The position numbers and the translations under genes were made by a program. From an uncultured Ruminococcus sp. (lineage in GTDB: Bacteria > Bacillota > Clostridia > Lachnospirales > Lachnospiraceae), in contig FMEL01000001.1 of NCBI GenBank assembly GCA_900066355.1, positions 315,848-379,847 on the forward strand: a stretch of 64,000 bases of DNA, in the 5' to 3' direction. The notes under the pieces were generated by a model that saw nothing but the letters and a program-made list of their open reading frames with translations, was not told the origin of the DNA and did not search any database. Positions 51,263 through 59,700 of this stretch are shown here, in pieces. Position 1 is the first letter of the stretch; each line of letters starts with the position of its first letter.

Positions 51263-53005
51263 TTATTCGATCTCGTCATCACGAATCGGTAATACCATAT
51301 TTTCCAGTGCATACCGAAGTTTTGGATGATGAATCACAAAATGGATCGCCGGAGCCCGGTTCTTCGATATCATGCACCACTTTCCTTCAAAACACGTGAT
51401 CTGGATATTGTGAAAACCTTTTATCTTTGTCAGATTGAACTGATAGTTTTCGTTTGCTTTCGCATAGTTCTCTGCCGCACCTATGCATGCATGATATTCC
51501 TCATAAGTCAGACGGATATCTTTTTCCAGAAAGCACTCTGCAAGCGGAAGCACCAGTGGATATTTTTCATACTCCGCTTCAGAAAGCACTGATACTTCAT
51601 CCTCCACTACACTGTGCTTCAGAATTGTCTCCAGGCATGTTGCGGATCTTTTATAGCTTTCCAAAATCACTGTTTTCTCATTCAACACAACATGATTGCG
51701 TTCCAGAATTTCTTCCAGCAGTTTTTTCGGCAGGACTCCCAGATCCGGAACCGCCAGTACACGCCTCCGCCGGCCTTCTTTCCCGGCATTTTCAAGCAGA
51801 GACGCATGCAGTTCTTTTTTGCGCTCTTCCCTGTAAATATCCATCAGTGGATGTGCTTTTTTCAAAAGAAATTCCATATTTTTCTGACTGATCGATACTT
51901 CCTCTTTGCGACTGGTCAGATAATAATGTGCCAGATCATGATGCCCGCTGATACAGTCGCCTGTCATCGCCACCTGCCCGGAACAATAATGCAGATGAGA
52001 ATAGACACGATTCTGTACACCTTTCAGATAATATGGTGAAATCTGCCCGGTCATATAAAGTGGAACCCAGTTTTCCAGACCGAGCATCATATCTTTCATC
52101 GGACGTTCCACATCGTGGATGATATGGATATGCAACCCCTTTTTGAGAACCATCGCAAGACCGAACATGTATTTTTTTGCAAAATCCTCGTCTGCAGCCA
52201 TATCTTCTACCGGCATATCACTGCATATGTACAAGGGCTTCATTGATTTTGAAAGCACGGTATGCTTCAGAAAATCCAGTTCCCCCTCGCGCATTTCTTT
52301 CAGCCCGTAATAATGCCTTGAAACAGGAAGCTGAAACGGTACTTTCGGCACCTTGAAGCTGTCAAAGTGAATGGCTCTTATATAATCGTCCAGATTAAAA
52401 GAATCCACTTTACGCAGAAAAGCGGATACATAATCAACCCCGTCCGGCATCGAGGAATTGAGCCACTCCCGCAGTTTCCTCCGATATGAAGAACTGTCTG
52501 CAAGTTCATCCTCATTGCATTGAATAAGATACACCACCTTTTTCCGATCCTGCTCATCCTTATAATTAGCTATCACATATTCACAGACTTTTTCGACAAA
52601 TTGCTGCTGATGTGCCGGATTGCGCTTGCCCGTCCTTATCTTCGACAAGTACGAGGGATCATAATGCAAAAATGCCGCAAGTCTGGAAATATTGATATCC
52701 AGTTCTCTTAGCAGAATGTCGAGTTTCTGGCCGTTAAATACCGGCTCGTCCCGGTCATCCTCCAGACTTTCACGCAGTGTCTGCAAAACTTTGTCCGCCT
52801 TAAAATCCCGGATGCCTTTTTCTGCTGCAGTCTTGATGATTCCATCGGATAATTTCTTTAAATATTCACTGTCAGCGTAAGGTGTACGCTCCCCTTTGCG
52901 GTATCGGCTGATAACCGTTTCGGATATTTCACTGTTACGCGCCAGCTCTTTTCCATTGCATCGGATCTGTATGATATAGTTGTTCAGACATTCCTGAAAA
53001 TTCAT
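51263..53005 (-). CDS. large regulator with two N-terminal XRE-like helix-turn-helix units
   Basis: The start is ATG 53005 behind an AGAGG site. 580 residues. Helix-turn-helix 1: CNGKELARNSEISETVISRY followed by RKGERTPYADS; helix-turn-helix 2: LRELDINISRLAAFLHYDPS followed by YLSKIRTGKRNP. The remaining 430 residues are a soluble alpha/beta domain with histidine-rich HIHIIHDVERPMKDMMLG and YSHLHYCSGQVAMTGD, without a recognised family. Similar long HTH proteins occur in Lachnospiraceae but their ligands are unknown. It precedes a secreted protein gene and is divergent from another. Confidence 0.75.
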   Translation of the reverse strand: MNFQECLNNYIIQIRCNGKELARNSEISETVISRYRKGERTPYADSEYLKKLSDGIIKTAAEKGIRDFKADKVLQTLRESLEDDRDEPVFNGQKLDILLRELDINISRLAAFLHYDPSYLSKIRTGKRNPAHQQQFVEKVCEYVIANYKDEQDRKKVVYLIQCNEDELADSSSYRRKLREWLNSSMPDGVDYVSAFLRKVDSFNLDDYIRAIHFDSFKVPKVPFQLPVSRHYYGLKEMREGELDFLKHTVLSKSMKPLYICSDMPVEDMAADEDFAKKYMFGLAMVLKKGLHIHIIHDVERPMKDMMLGLENWVPLYMTGQISPYYLKGVQNRVYSHLHYCSGQVAMTGDCISGHHDLAHYYLTSRKEEVSISQKNMEFLLKKAHPLMDIYREERKKELHASLLENAGKEGRRRRVLAVPDLGVLPKKLLEEILERNHVVLNEKTVILESYKRSATCLETILKHSVVEDEVSVLSEAEYEKYPLVLPLAECFLEKDIRLTYEEYHACIGAAENYAKANENYQFNLTKIKGFHNIQITCFEGKWCMISKNRAPAIHFVIHHPKLRYALENMVLPIRDDEIE

Positions 53006-53116
53006 CTTTTCATCCTCTTCCTGCTCATGCCCATATTTCCTGCTTACAGTATAAAGGATTTTCTGCAAATACACAAAAAATTACCGCCTTTGTCTATGAC
53101 AGATATGGCAATACTT

Positions 53117-53145
53117 TTGAGTGACAGCAGAAACTTTGTTATACT
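53117..53145 (+). promoter_or_regulatory. promoter of the FN3-like secreted protein gene
   Basis: TTGAGT (53117-53122), 17-base spacer, TATACT (53140-53145). A GAAGGAGG site follows before ATG 53179. Confidence 0.65.
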
Positions 53146-53178
53146 TATTTTACCAATATTCAGAAGGAGGTTACAGCG

Positions 53179-53988
53179 ATGAAACAATTAAAGAAAACAA
53201 TAGTAAGTCTTGTTATGGCACTCCTGTTAGCAGTCACACTTATTCCTTCAACAAATGTGACGGTTCAGGCCGCTTCCGTTGGAAAAGTGACAGGAATAAA
53301 GGCTGTCTACACAAAAGGAAAAACAAAACTTACATGGAAAAAAGCATCCAGAGCCAAAAAATATGAAATCTACCGCTCAACCAACGGTAAGAAATTTAAA
53401 AAAGTAAAAACAGTCAAAGGACTTTCCTGGCAGGACACAAAAAAGGGAGAACTCTGGTATAAGGTACGTGCCGTTAATGGTAGGAAAAAAGGAAAATTCA
53501 GCAGTGCAGTGTCGGTTTATACAATCGGAGGGCGTATTTCACTCCGACAGACAGGAAATTCTTTCCTGAGCGCCGGAACCAGCGTATTTGCTCTGGAAAT
53601 CTGGAATTATGCATCGAAAAAACCAGCTTTCATAGGATGCAGCAATAATGGCAGAAAAATGACCGATTTTCCGATATATGTTTACAACAAGAATACGCGC
53701 AGATATGAAAAGTCGTTAACAAATGAAGCTTACTATCATGGAGCACTTTCATCTGCCGCAGGCGAGACAGACCTGAAAACCAGTATTCTGCACAAGGGAA
53801 AGGGAAACTATATTATTTATGTTGCCGGTCTTGGAATGATTTATCCATACGTAAATGCATATGACAATCCTAATATCTATACATATTATATCAATACATA
53901 TTTTAAGATTGGTTCAAGAAAATATCGCCTCCGGGTAAGCTCTAATTCTTCATATTATAAAGACTATCAGGTACAGCGTATAAGATAA
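53179..53988 (+). CDS. secreted protein with an N-terminal fibronectin type III-like domain
   Basis: 269 residues. Signal peptide MKQLKKTIVSLVMALLLAVT ending VTVQAAS. Residues 35-115 form an FN3-like domain: KVTGIKAVYTKGKTKLTWKK, then ASRAKKYEIYRSTNGKKFKK and LWYKVRAVNGRKKGKFS. The strongly basic strands are typical of secreted Lachnospiraceae proteins that bind wall polymers or polysaccharides. The C-terminal 150 residues are a beta-rich domain of unknown family with many Tyr and Asn. No wall anchor. Own promoter; convergent with rhaD. Confidence 0.8.
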   Translation: MKQLKKTIVSLVMALLLAVTLIPSTNVTVQAASVGKVTGIKAVYTKGKTKLTWKKASRAKKYEIYRSTNGKKFKKVKTVKGLSWQDTKKGELWYKVRAVNGRKKGKFSSAVSVYTIGGRISLRQTGNSFLSAGTSVFALEIWNYASKKPAFIGCSNNGRKMTDFPIYVYNKNTRRYEKSLTNEAYYHGALSSAAGETDLKTSILHKGKGNYIIYVAGLGMIYPYVNAYDNPNIYTYYINTYFKIGSRKYRLRVSSNSSYYKDYQVQRIR

Positions 53989-54003
53989 AGTTTGGCTGAA
54001 ATT

Positions 54004-54034
54004 AAGGAGAAGTCCGAAAAGACTTCTCCTTTTA
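54004..54034. terminator. bidirectional terminator between convergent genes
   Basis: AAGGAGAAGTC pairs with GACTTCTCCTT around CGAAAA, with TTTT on the plus side, between the stops at 53988 and 54040. Confidence 0.85.
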
Positions 54035-54039
54035 GTTTG

Positions 54040-54870
54040 TTATTCTTTTTCATACAGGAATTCTTCCGGCAGGCTTACCTTGAAATCTTTTGCCAGTGCA
54101 CGGAAATTATCCGGCTGGATCGTCTGCAGTTTATGTGGTGTCATGGAGAGAATCTTTACAAGGATCTCGGCTGATTTCTCAACAGTGTGGAGCAGTCCGA
54201 ATGTCAGGTCAAAATCCTCTCCGGAACAGAACATTCCATGATGCGCCCAGATTACAACATCATATTTTTTCATAAGTTCTGCTGTCTTTACGGCAATTTC
54301 TCTTCCGCCCGGAACCATCCAGCCGACAACGCCGACACCATCCGGAAATACGACCGGACACTCGGTTGCGGATTCCCAGAGTTCTCTGGTAAACACTTTG
54401 TCATCCAGCGGGAGTACAAATGTCAGTGCAATCGTATTTGTGGTATGTGCATGATAAATAACACGATGCTTTCCATTGGTAAGTTTTTTCTTTACTTCAT
54501 GATTCATCAGATGTGTCGGCAGCTCACTTGTCGGTCTTCCGCCCTCGACCAGTCCCCAACGAATACGGTAATTGCATCCGGTTTCATCCAGTTCAATAAT
54601 GGCAAGACATACTTCCGGGTCAACAATGATATTTCTGAAATACTTACCGCTTCCTGTCACAAGGAAAAATTCGCCTGCCAGTCCCGGTACTTCGGTTCCG
54701 ATCGGTGTCCATTCTCCCGGTGCATTCAGACGCGGACGGATCATTTCGACTTCCTCTGCCTTCAGACGGTAGCTTAAGTTACCACCGTTTCTCTCATGCC
54801 ATCCCTGCAGATAACCGTCGTTCGCCATCTTGATAAAACCCTGTACAAATTTTGACTCTAAGATCCTCAT
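54040..54870 (-). CDS. rhaD: L-rhamnulose-1-phosphate aldolase
   Basis: 276 residues, class II aldolase. GWHERNGGNLSYRLKAEEVE near the start, VTGSGKYFRN, HAHTTNTIALTF with the zinc-binding His pair, and VIWAHHGMFCSGEDFDLTFG with the third His. It cleaves L-rhamnulose 1-phosphate into DHAP and L-lactaldehyde in rhamnose use. The isomerase, kinase and transporter genes are not in the window, so this is a solitary gene. AGGAGG-like GGAGGG precedes ATG 54870; the operators and promoter lie just upstream. Confidence 0.93.
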   Translation of the reverse strand: MRILESKFVQGFIKMANDGYLQGWHERNGGNLSYRLKAEEVEMIRPRLNAPGEWTPIGTEVPGLAGEFFLVTGSGKYFRNIIVDPEVCLAIIELDETGCNYRIRWGLVEGGRPTSELPTHLMNHEVKKKLTNGKHRVIYHAHTTNTIALTFVLPLDDKVFTRELWESATECPVVFPDGVGVVGWMVPGGREIAVKTAELMKKYDVVIWAHHGMFCSGEDFDLTFGLLHTVEKSAEILVKILSMTPHKLQTIQPDNFRALAKDFKVSLPEEFLYEKE

Positions 54871-54922
54871 AATAAAATCCCTCCGATTTCGTCCATAAAT
54901 GGGCAGTTTTGTTGTGTTGTGG

Positions 54923-54957
54923 TTTTATGTTGTTTATTTTTTCATTTTATGTTGTTT
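54923..54957. promoter_or_regulatory. paired direct repeats, probable operator of rhaD
   Basis: TTTTATGTTGTTT occurs at 54923-54935 and 54945-54957, exactly 22 bp apart (two helical turns), between the promoter and the rhaD start. Such spacing suits a dimeric DeoR- or AraC-type regulator. Confidence 0.6.
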
Positions 54958-54975
54958 CTCTTTGTTTTCATTTGC

Positions 54976-55004
54976 ATTATATATGGTTTTTTGTGGTTTG
55001 TAAA
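54976..55004 (-). promoter_or_regulatory. promoter of rhaD
   Basis: On the minus strand TTTACA (54999-55004), a 17-base spacer, TATAAT (54976-54981). Confidence 0.8.
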
Positions 55005-55089
55005 GACCTTTTTTGAAAAAATATTCAAAAAACCACATTTAAATCCCGGCCTTGTTCACTATTTAGTACTTTGACAATCATATAACGGG

Positions 55090-55118
55090 TTTACACATCA
55101 CTTAAATACCGTTACAAT
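55090..55118 (+). promoter_or_regulatory. promoter of the YbaK-like gene
   Basis: TTTACA (55090-55095), 17-base spacer, TACAAT (55113-55118), about 35 bases before ATG 55152. Confidence 0.7.
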
Positions 55119-55151
55119 GAAAGACGTAAAAATGAAAAGGAGAACCACGAA

Positions 55152-55706
55152 ATGGAATTACAGAATGGAAGACCGGAAAATGTAAATGACCGTCTGGACA
55201 AGGAGATCCGTGTCTATGACTTTTTAGATAAACTCAGCGTTACTTACCAGCGTGTTGACCACGAGGCAGCCATGACCATGGAAGCCTGTGAGGAAATTGA
55301 CCGCACACTCGGTGATGATACCGCTATCTGCAAGAACCTTTTTCTGTGCAACCGTCAGGAAACAAACTTTTATCTGCTCCTGATGCCGGGCGACAAACCC
55401 TTTAAGACAAAGGATCTTTCCGCTCAGATCGGTTCTGCACGTTTATCTTTCGCCAAACCGGAATATATGGAAAAATATCTCAATATCACCCCGGGATCTG
55501 TCAGCGTCCTTGGCCTGATGAACGACCACGAAAAGAAAGTTCAGCTTCTGATCGATGAAGATGTTCTGAAGGATCCGTATTTCGGCTGCCACCCATGCAT
55601 CAATACATCCAGTCTGAAATTTACTACAAAGGATTTTACAGAAAAGATCATTCCGGCACTTGAACATGAGCCGGTCATTGTGAATCTGCCCGTCCCTGAA
55701 GTATAA
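55152..55706 (+). CDS. YbaK/EbsC-family aminoacyl-tRNA deacylase (ProX-like)
   Basis: 184 residues. The fold is that of the prolyl-tRNA synthetase editing domain: RVDHEAAMTMEACEEIDRTL, ICKNLFLCNRQETNFYLLLM with the conserved Lys, LSAQIGSARLSFAKPEYMEK, PGSVSVLGLMNDHEKKVQLL, and a final GCHPCINTSSLKF. This matches the PrdX/ProXp group that clears mischarged Ala-tRNAPro or similar. The gene stands alone with its own promoter and is followed by yitT-like 60 bases later. Confidence 0.9.
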   Translation: MELQNGRPENVNDRLDKEIRVYDFLDKLSVTYQRVDHEAAMTMEACEEIDRTLGDDTAICKNLFLCNRQETNFYLLLMPGDKPFKTKDLSAQIGSARLSFAKPEYMEKYLNITPGSVSVLGLMNDHEKKVQLLIDEDVLKDPYFGCHPCINTSSLKFTTKDFTEKIIPALEHEPVIVNLPVPEV

Positions 55707-55766
55707 TTTTCGGACAGATAATCGCAGAAATATATCAAATTAAAACTGAATCTGGAGATTTTTTCG

Positions 55767-56621
55767 ATGAAAAAAGAATTGAATTTTGCAAAATTGCTTT
55801 TAGAAACGCTCATTTTGACCGGTGCTGTGGCAATCATTGCTGCTGCCGTTTATTTTTTCCTCGTACCGAGCCATGCTTCTGTCAGCAGTATTTCCGGTCT
55901 TGGAATTGTTCTTTCTAATTTTGTCCCACTTCCGCTGTCAGCAATCACCATGATCCTGAATGTTGTTCTTCTGATCATTGGCTTTATCACTTGCGGAAAA
56001 GAATTTGGAGTAAAGACCGTTTACACAAGTATCATGCTTCCTGTCTTTCTCGGAATTTTTGAAAAAGTTTTTCCGAATTTTACTTCCATGACCGACAGTC
56101 AGGAGCTGGACGTGCTGTGCTATGTCCTTGTTGTCAGCATTGGTCTGAGTATTCTTTTTAACAGAAATGCTTCATCAGGCGGGCTTGATATCGTAGCAAA
56201 GATCATGAACAAATATCTGCATATGGAACTTGGCAGGGCGATGTCCCTCTCAGGTATGTGCGTTGCACTGTCTGCCGCACTTGTTTATGACAAAAAAACA
56301 GTTGTTCTCAGTATTCTCGGTACGTATTTCAATGGAATCGTGCTGGATCACTTTATTTTTGACCACAACATCAAACGGCGTGTCTGCATCATTACAAAAA
56401 AAGAAGAAGAACTGCGAAATTTCATTATTCACGATCTGCACAGCGGAGCCACTGTTTATGAAGCATACGGCGCCTATAATATGCAGAAACGAAATGAGAT
56501 CATTACGATCGTAGACAAAACAGAATATCTGAAGCTGATGAATTATATCAATCATGAAGACCCACAGGCATTCATCACTGTGTATAATGTATCTAATATG
56601 AGATATCAGCCTAAAGTATAA
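55767..56621 (+). CDS. YitT-family membrane protein
   Basis: 284 residues. About five membrane helices in residues 15-190 (ETLILTGAVAIIAAAVYFFL; NVVLLIIGFITCGKEFGVKT; NRNASSGGLDIVAKIMNKYL), then a cytoplasmic DUF2179 domain (about 195-284) with CIITKKEEELRNFIIHDLHS and GATVYEAYGAYNMQKRNEII. The family is widespread in Firmicutes with no settled function; some members are proposed transporters. TCTGGAG precedes ATG 55767. Confidence 0.9.
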   Translation: MKKELNFAKLLLETLILTGAVAIIAAAVYFFLVPSHASVSSISGLGIVLSNFVPLPLSAITMILNVVLLIIGFITCGKEFGVKTVYTSIMLPVFLGIFEKVFPNFTSMTDSQELDVLCYVLVVSIGLSILFNRNASSGGLDIVAKIMNKYLHMELGRAMSLSGMCVALSAALVYDKKTVVLSILGTYFNGIVLDHFIFDHNIKRRVCIITKKEEELRNFIIHDLHSGATVYEAYGAYNMQKRNEIITIVDKTEYLKLMNYINHEDPQAFITVYNVSNMRYQPKV

Positions 56622-56662
56622 ATCAGTGGACGCGCCACCGGTGCTTCCTCGATAGGAAATGT

Positions 56663-56710
56663 AAAACTCCGCCAGAACAGGTAGTTACATACCTGTGCTG
56701 ACGGAGTTTT
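56663..56710. terminator. bidirectional terminator between yitT-like gene and adhesin
   Basis: AAAACTCCG and CGGAGTTTT with an inner AGGTA/TACCT hairpin form a long stem between the convergent stops at 56621 and 56720. Confidence 0.85.
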
Positions 56711-56719
56711 GATTATTCG

Positions 56720-59700
56720 TTATTTTTTACGACGTTTGAGGTAGATTCCTCCACCGATCACTGCAATCGCAGCGATAAGAAGAACTACGAAAATTCCAAT
56801 CGGTGTGTTATCACCGGTTTTTACGGCGTTTGTTGTCTGGGTTGATTTCGTTGGAGTAACTGATGAAGTTGGAGTCGGAGTATTCTTCGTGGTTTTTTCT
56901 TTTATTTCTTCCTCTTCTGTCTCCTCATCTTCATCCTCCGCACGCTCCTGATTTACAAGTGTAACACTAGCCGACTTATTGCTTTCATTAAATGTAATGC
57001 TTTCCGTGTCCACACTCAAATCATATTCGAAGCTGTCTGCCTTCTCCACTGGCTTTCCGTCTGCATCAACTTCTGTCACATATAATGTCGTTGAACCACC
57101 GTCTGCTATGGCAACTTTTATCTGCGCACCCGCCGAGGAATTTCCATTCAGGTTCAGTGGAACAATATTCTGAGACACCTGGTCAGAAAGTTTTGTATAA
57201 TCTTTATCTGCAAAAATTCCCGCATAAAAAGTTTCATCACTGTTCTTATCCTTACCATCACTGTTTTTCAGCTGTTTTGTAAGATTCAGAAGTGCTTCTT
57301 TATAGAAACCATCCGGGAATTTTACAAATCTGTTTTCAAACTCGACAGCTTTGTTTCCACCATTCGAACCTGTTTCGACGCTGTTTCCGTTGCTGAACAT
57401 TGCGGTATATGTCGTTCCGTCTGCTGTCTGGCCTCTCAGATAATTTACACCATCCGCTGTACACTCACCAATATAATAAGTTGTATCTATTGCAAGATCT
57501 GTAAATGTCACTGTCGATACAGAGTCCATTTTGAACGTGAGCGCTTTCACATCGGATACTCTCTGTGTACATTCCTGGTCTGCATAAAGCGCAACATAGA
57601 AAGTCTGATCTGCCGCAAGAATATCTTCTCCTGCAACTGTTTTTAATCTCTTTGTTACAGAAATAGATGAAGATACCGATTTTTCCTTTGCTACATCTTT
57701 CATGATTACAACTGCCTTGTTTTCATCGTTTGATACAGCACCTTCAGCTTTACTGGACAATTTCCCATCAAGTCCTACTGTAAAGGTAATCGGATCTGCC
57801 ATCAAATAGCCAAATGGAGCACTCACCTCTTTCAGAATATATGTTCCTGCTACAAGTTTCACCTTGTGCGGTTTTGCACTTCCATCTTCGTTCTGATCTT
57901 CCGCAGACTCTCCGGTTGTCCAGGAGAGTTCATTTCCGGCTTTATCTTTGACTATATTTCCTGCTTCATCCGTGATCTGCAGTTTCGCTCCGGCAAGTTC
58001 GGTCACTCCGTCTGCCGCATTTACCTTGCTGATCTCAATTTCATGCTCAGCCAGTTCATTCGTTATAATGATCTGACCGCCATTTTCACAGCAAATAACA
58101 TTATCTCCTGCGAATGCATCAGAAAAAGCAAAAATCGTCGGAGCAGGATTCAATTCATATCCTGCCGGTGCCTCAATCTCAACCAGCTGATATTTGTATT
58201 CTTTTCGAAGGACCCACCCTTTTTCATGGTCATGTCCCTCCAGAATAGCTTTTCCGGCAGTATCTGTTGTAATCGTCACAATGTTATTGTCTTTATCCAA
58301 CACATCCTGCGGCTTTCCATCAACAAAACGCTGAAGTTTAAATGTAGCACCTGCCAGAGTTTTTGTATTATTATCTTTTTCTACTTTATAAATTGTAATC
58401 TTATAGTTGTCAAAATCACCGCTTCCCTGCGAAGAAATATTAACGCTTCGAGCCACACTCCGGGAATAACCATATACAGTTGCTTCATTTATGTGTTCAA
58501 TCTCACCCTGTCCTGTCCACTTTGCTTTATATGTGATCACTGCCTTTGTTGCATTTGGAACAGTAAAATGAATACCATCTTCACTGAAAACAGCCTTAAC
58601 CTTGTCAATATCCACATCCGTACCTGCCGCGGATTCCGTATGAATCTCTACCTCATCCGGATTTACTGCTTTCATATTGGTCATGATGTCTTTGACTGTA
58701 AGCAGTTCTGAAGTTCCGTATGTTTTCATTCCCGGGTTAATGACAAGCTGATATTCCGCAACATATCCCTCTGCCGAAAGAGAATCCTCGTTAAGCAGCT
58801 TTTTGTTTATGATTCCCTCACTGTTTATAACTGTAGTCTTCACAGACGTAGATTTTCCTCTGAAGAATGCTGTATTTGTTACTTTTCCACCTTCTTCAGA
58901 CGTCTCAATAGAATCCACACCGGCAGCACCATTCACTTTCAGACAATAGGTCAGCCTGTAGACTGCATGGTTTAATCCGTCTTCCGGGTGAACATTTTGA
59001 ATTGTAAATACCATTCCCGTATCACTGGATGTCGCACCTGCCGTTACTGACTGATCCTGTGTAAATATTTTGCCATCATCACTGTAGCTTACCTGTAATC
59101 CCTGTGTAGCATCGTATATCAAATGCTCTTTGTTAAATTCATCAGTGATTTCAATAGAATCACCCTCGATGCCCAAAACCGTGACATTATACTGAATTAC
59201 TTTTGCATTACCATTCTCATCCTTCTCAATCACTTCCGCTGATTTGGTAATATCCGGGTTATTCTCATACAATTCTACTGTTGCATTTGCGGTTAAATTC
59301 TGTCCTCTGGCAGATATCGTTGCACTGTTTTTGTGAGATTTATTCGTCAGCACATTCGAGTTTGCAAGCCATTTTTCATTCGGTTCTGTCAGATAAGTAA
59401 ACTGAATTGTCCTTGCCTGATCTGAAACTTTCAGGTTCATCTTTTTCTGACCGTTCTCCATATAATAGAATTTAACTGTCAGTTTATTTTTGCCATCACT
59501 TGTAGTAGATGAATCAATCTCATAGTTTTCGCCATCAAGCAGACCGGAAATCTGTTCGGATCCTTCTATATAAGAATCGCTGTATAATTCATTATCAATC
59601 TGCTGATATGGAAGTGTATCTTTCAATGTGCAGTTTGTGTATTCTTTATTTGCCGGTACAGGGAAAGATACTGTCCACTGAATCTGGCGCTTTCCTGCAG

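Noticed and set aside
57866..58711. Plus-strand open frame of 281 codons in the first adhesin
   Set aside because: Antisense shadow of the adhesin; Cys-, Phe- and Ile-rich composition typical of an antisense frame.
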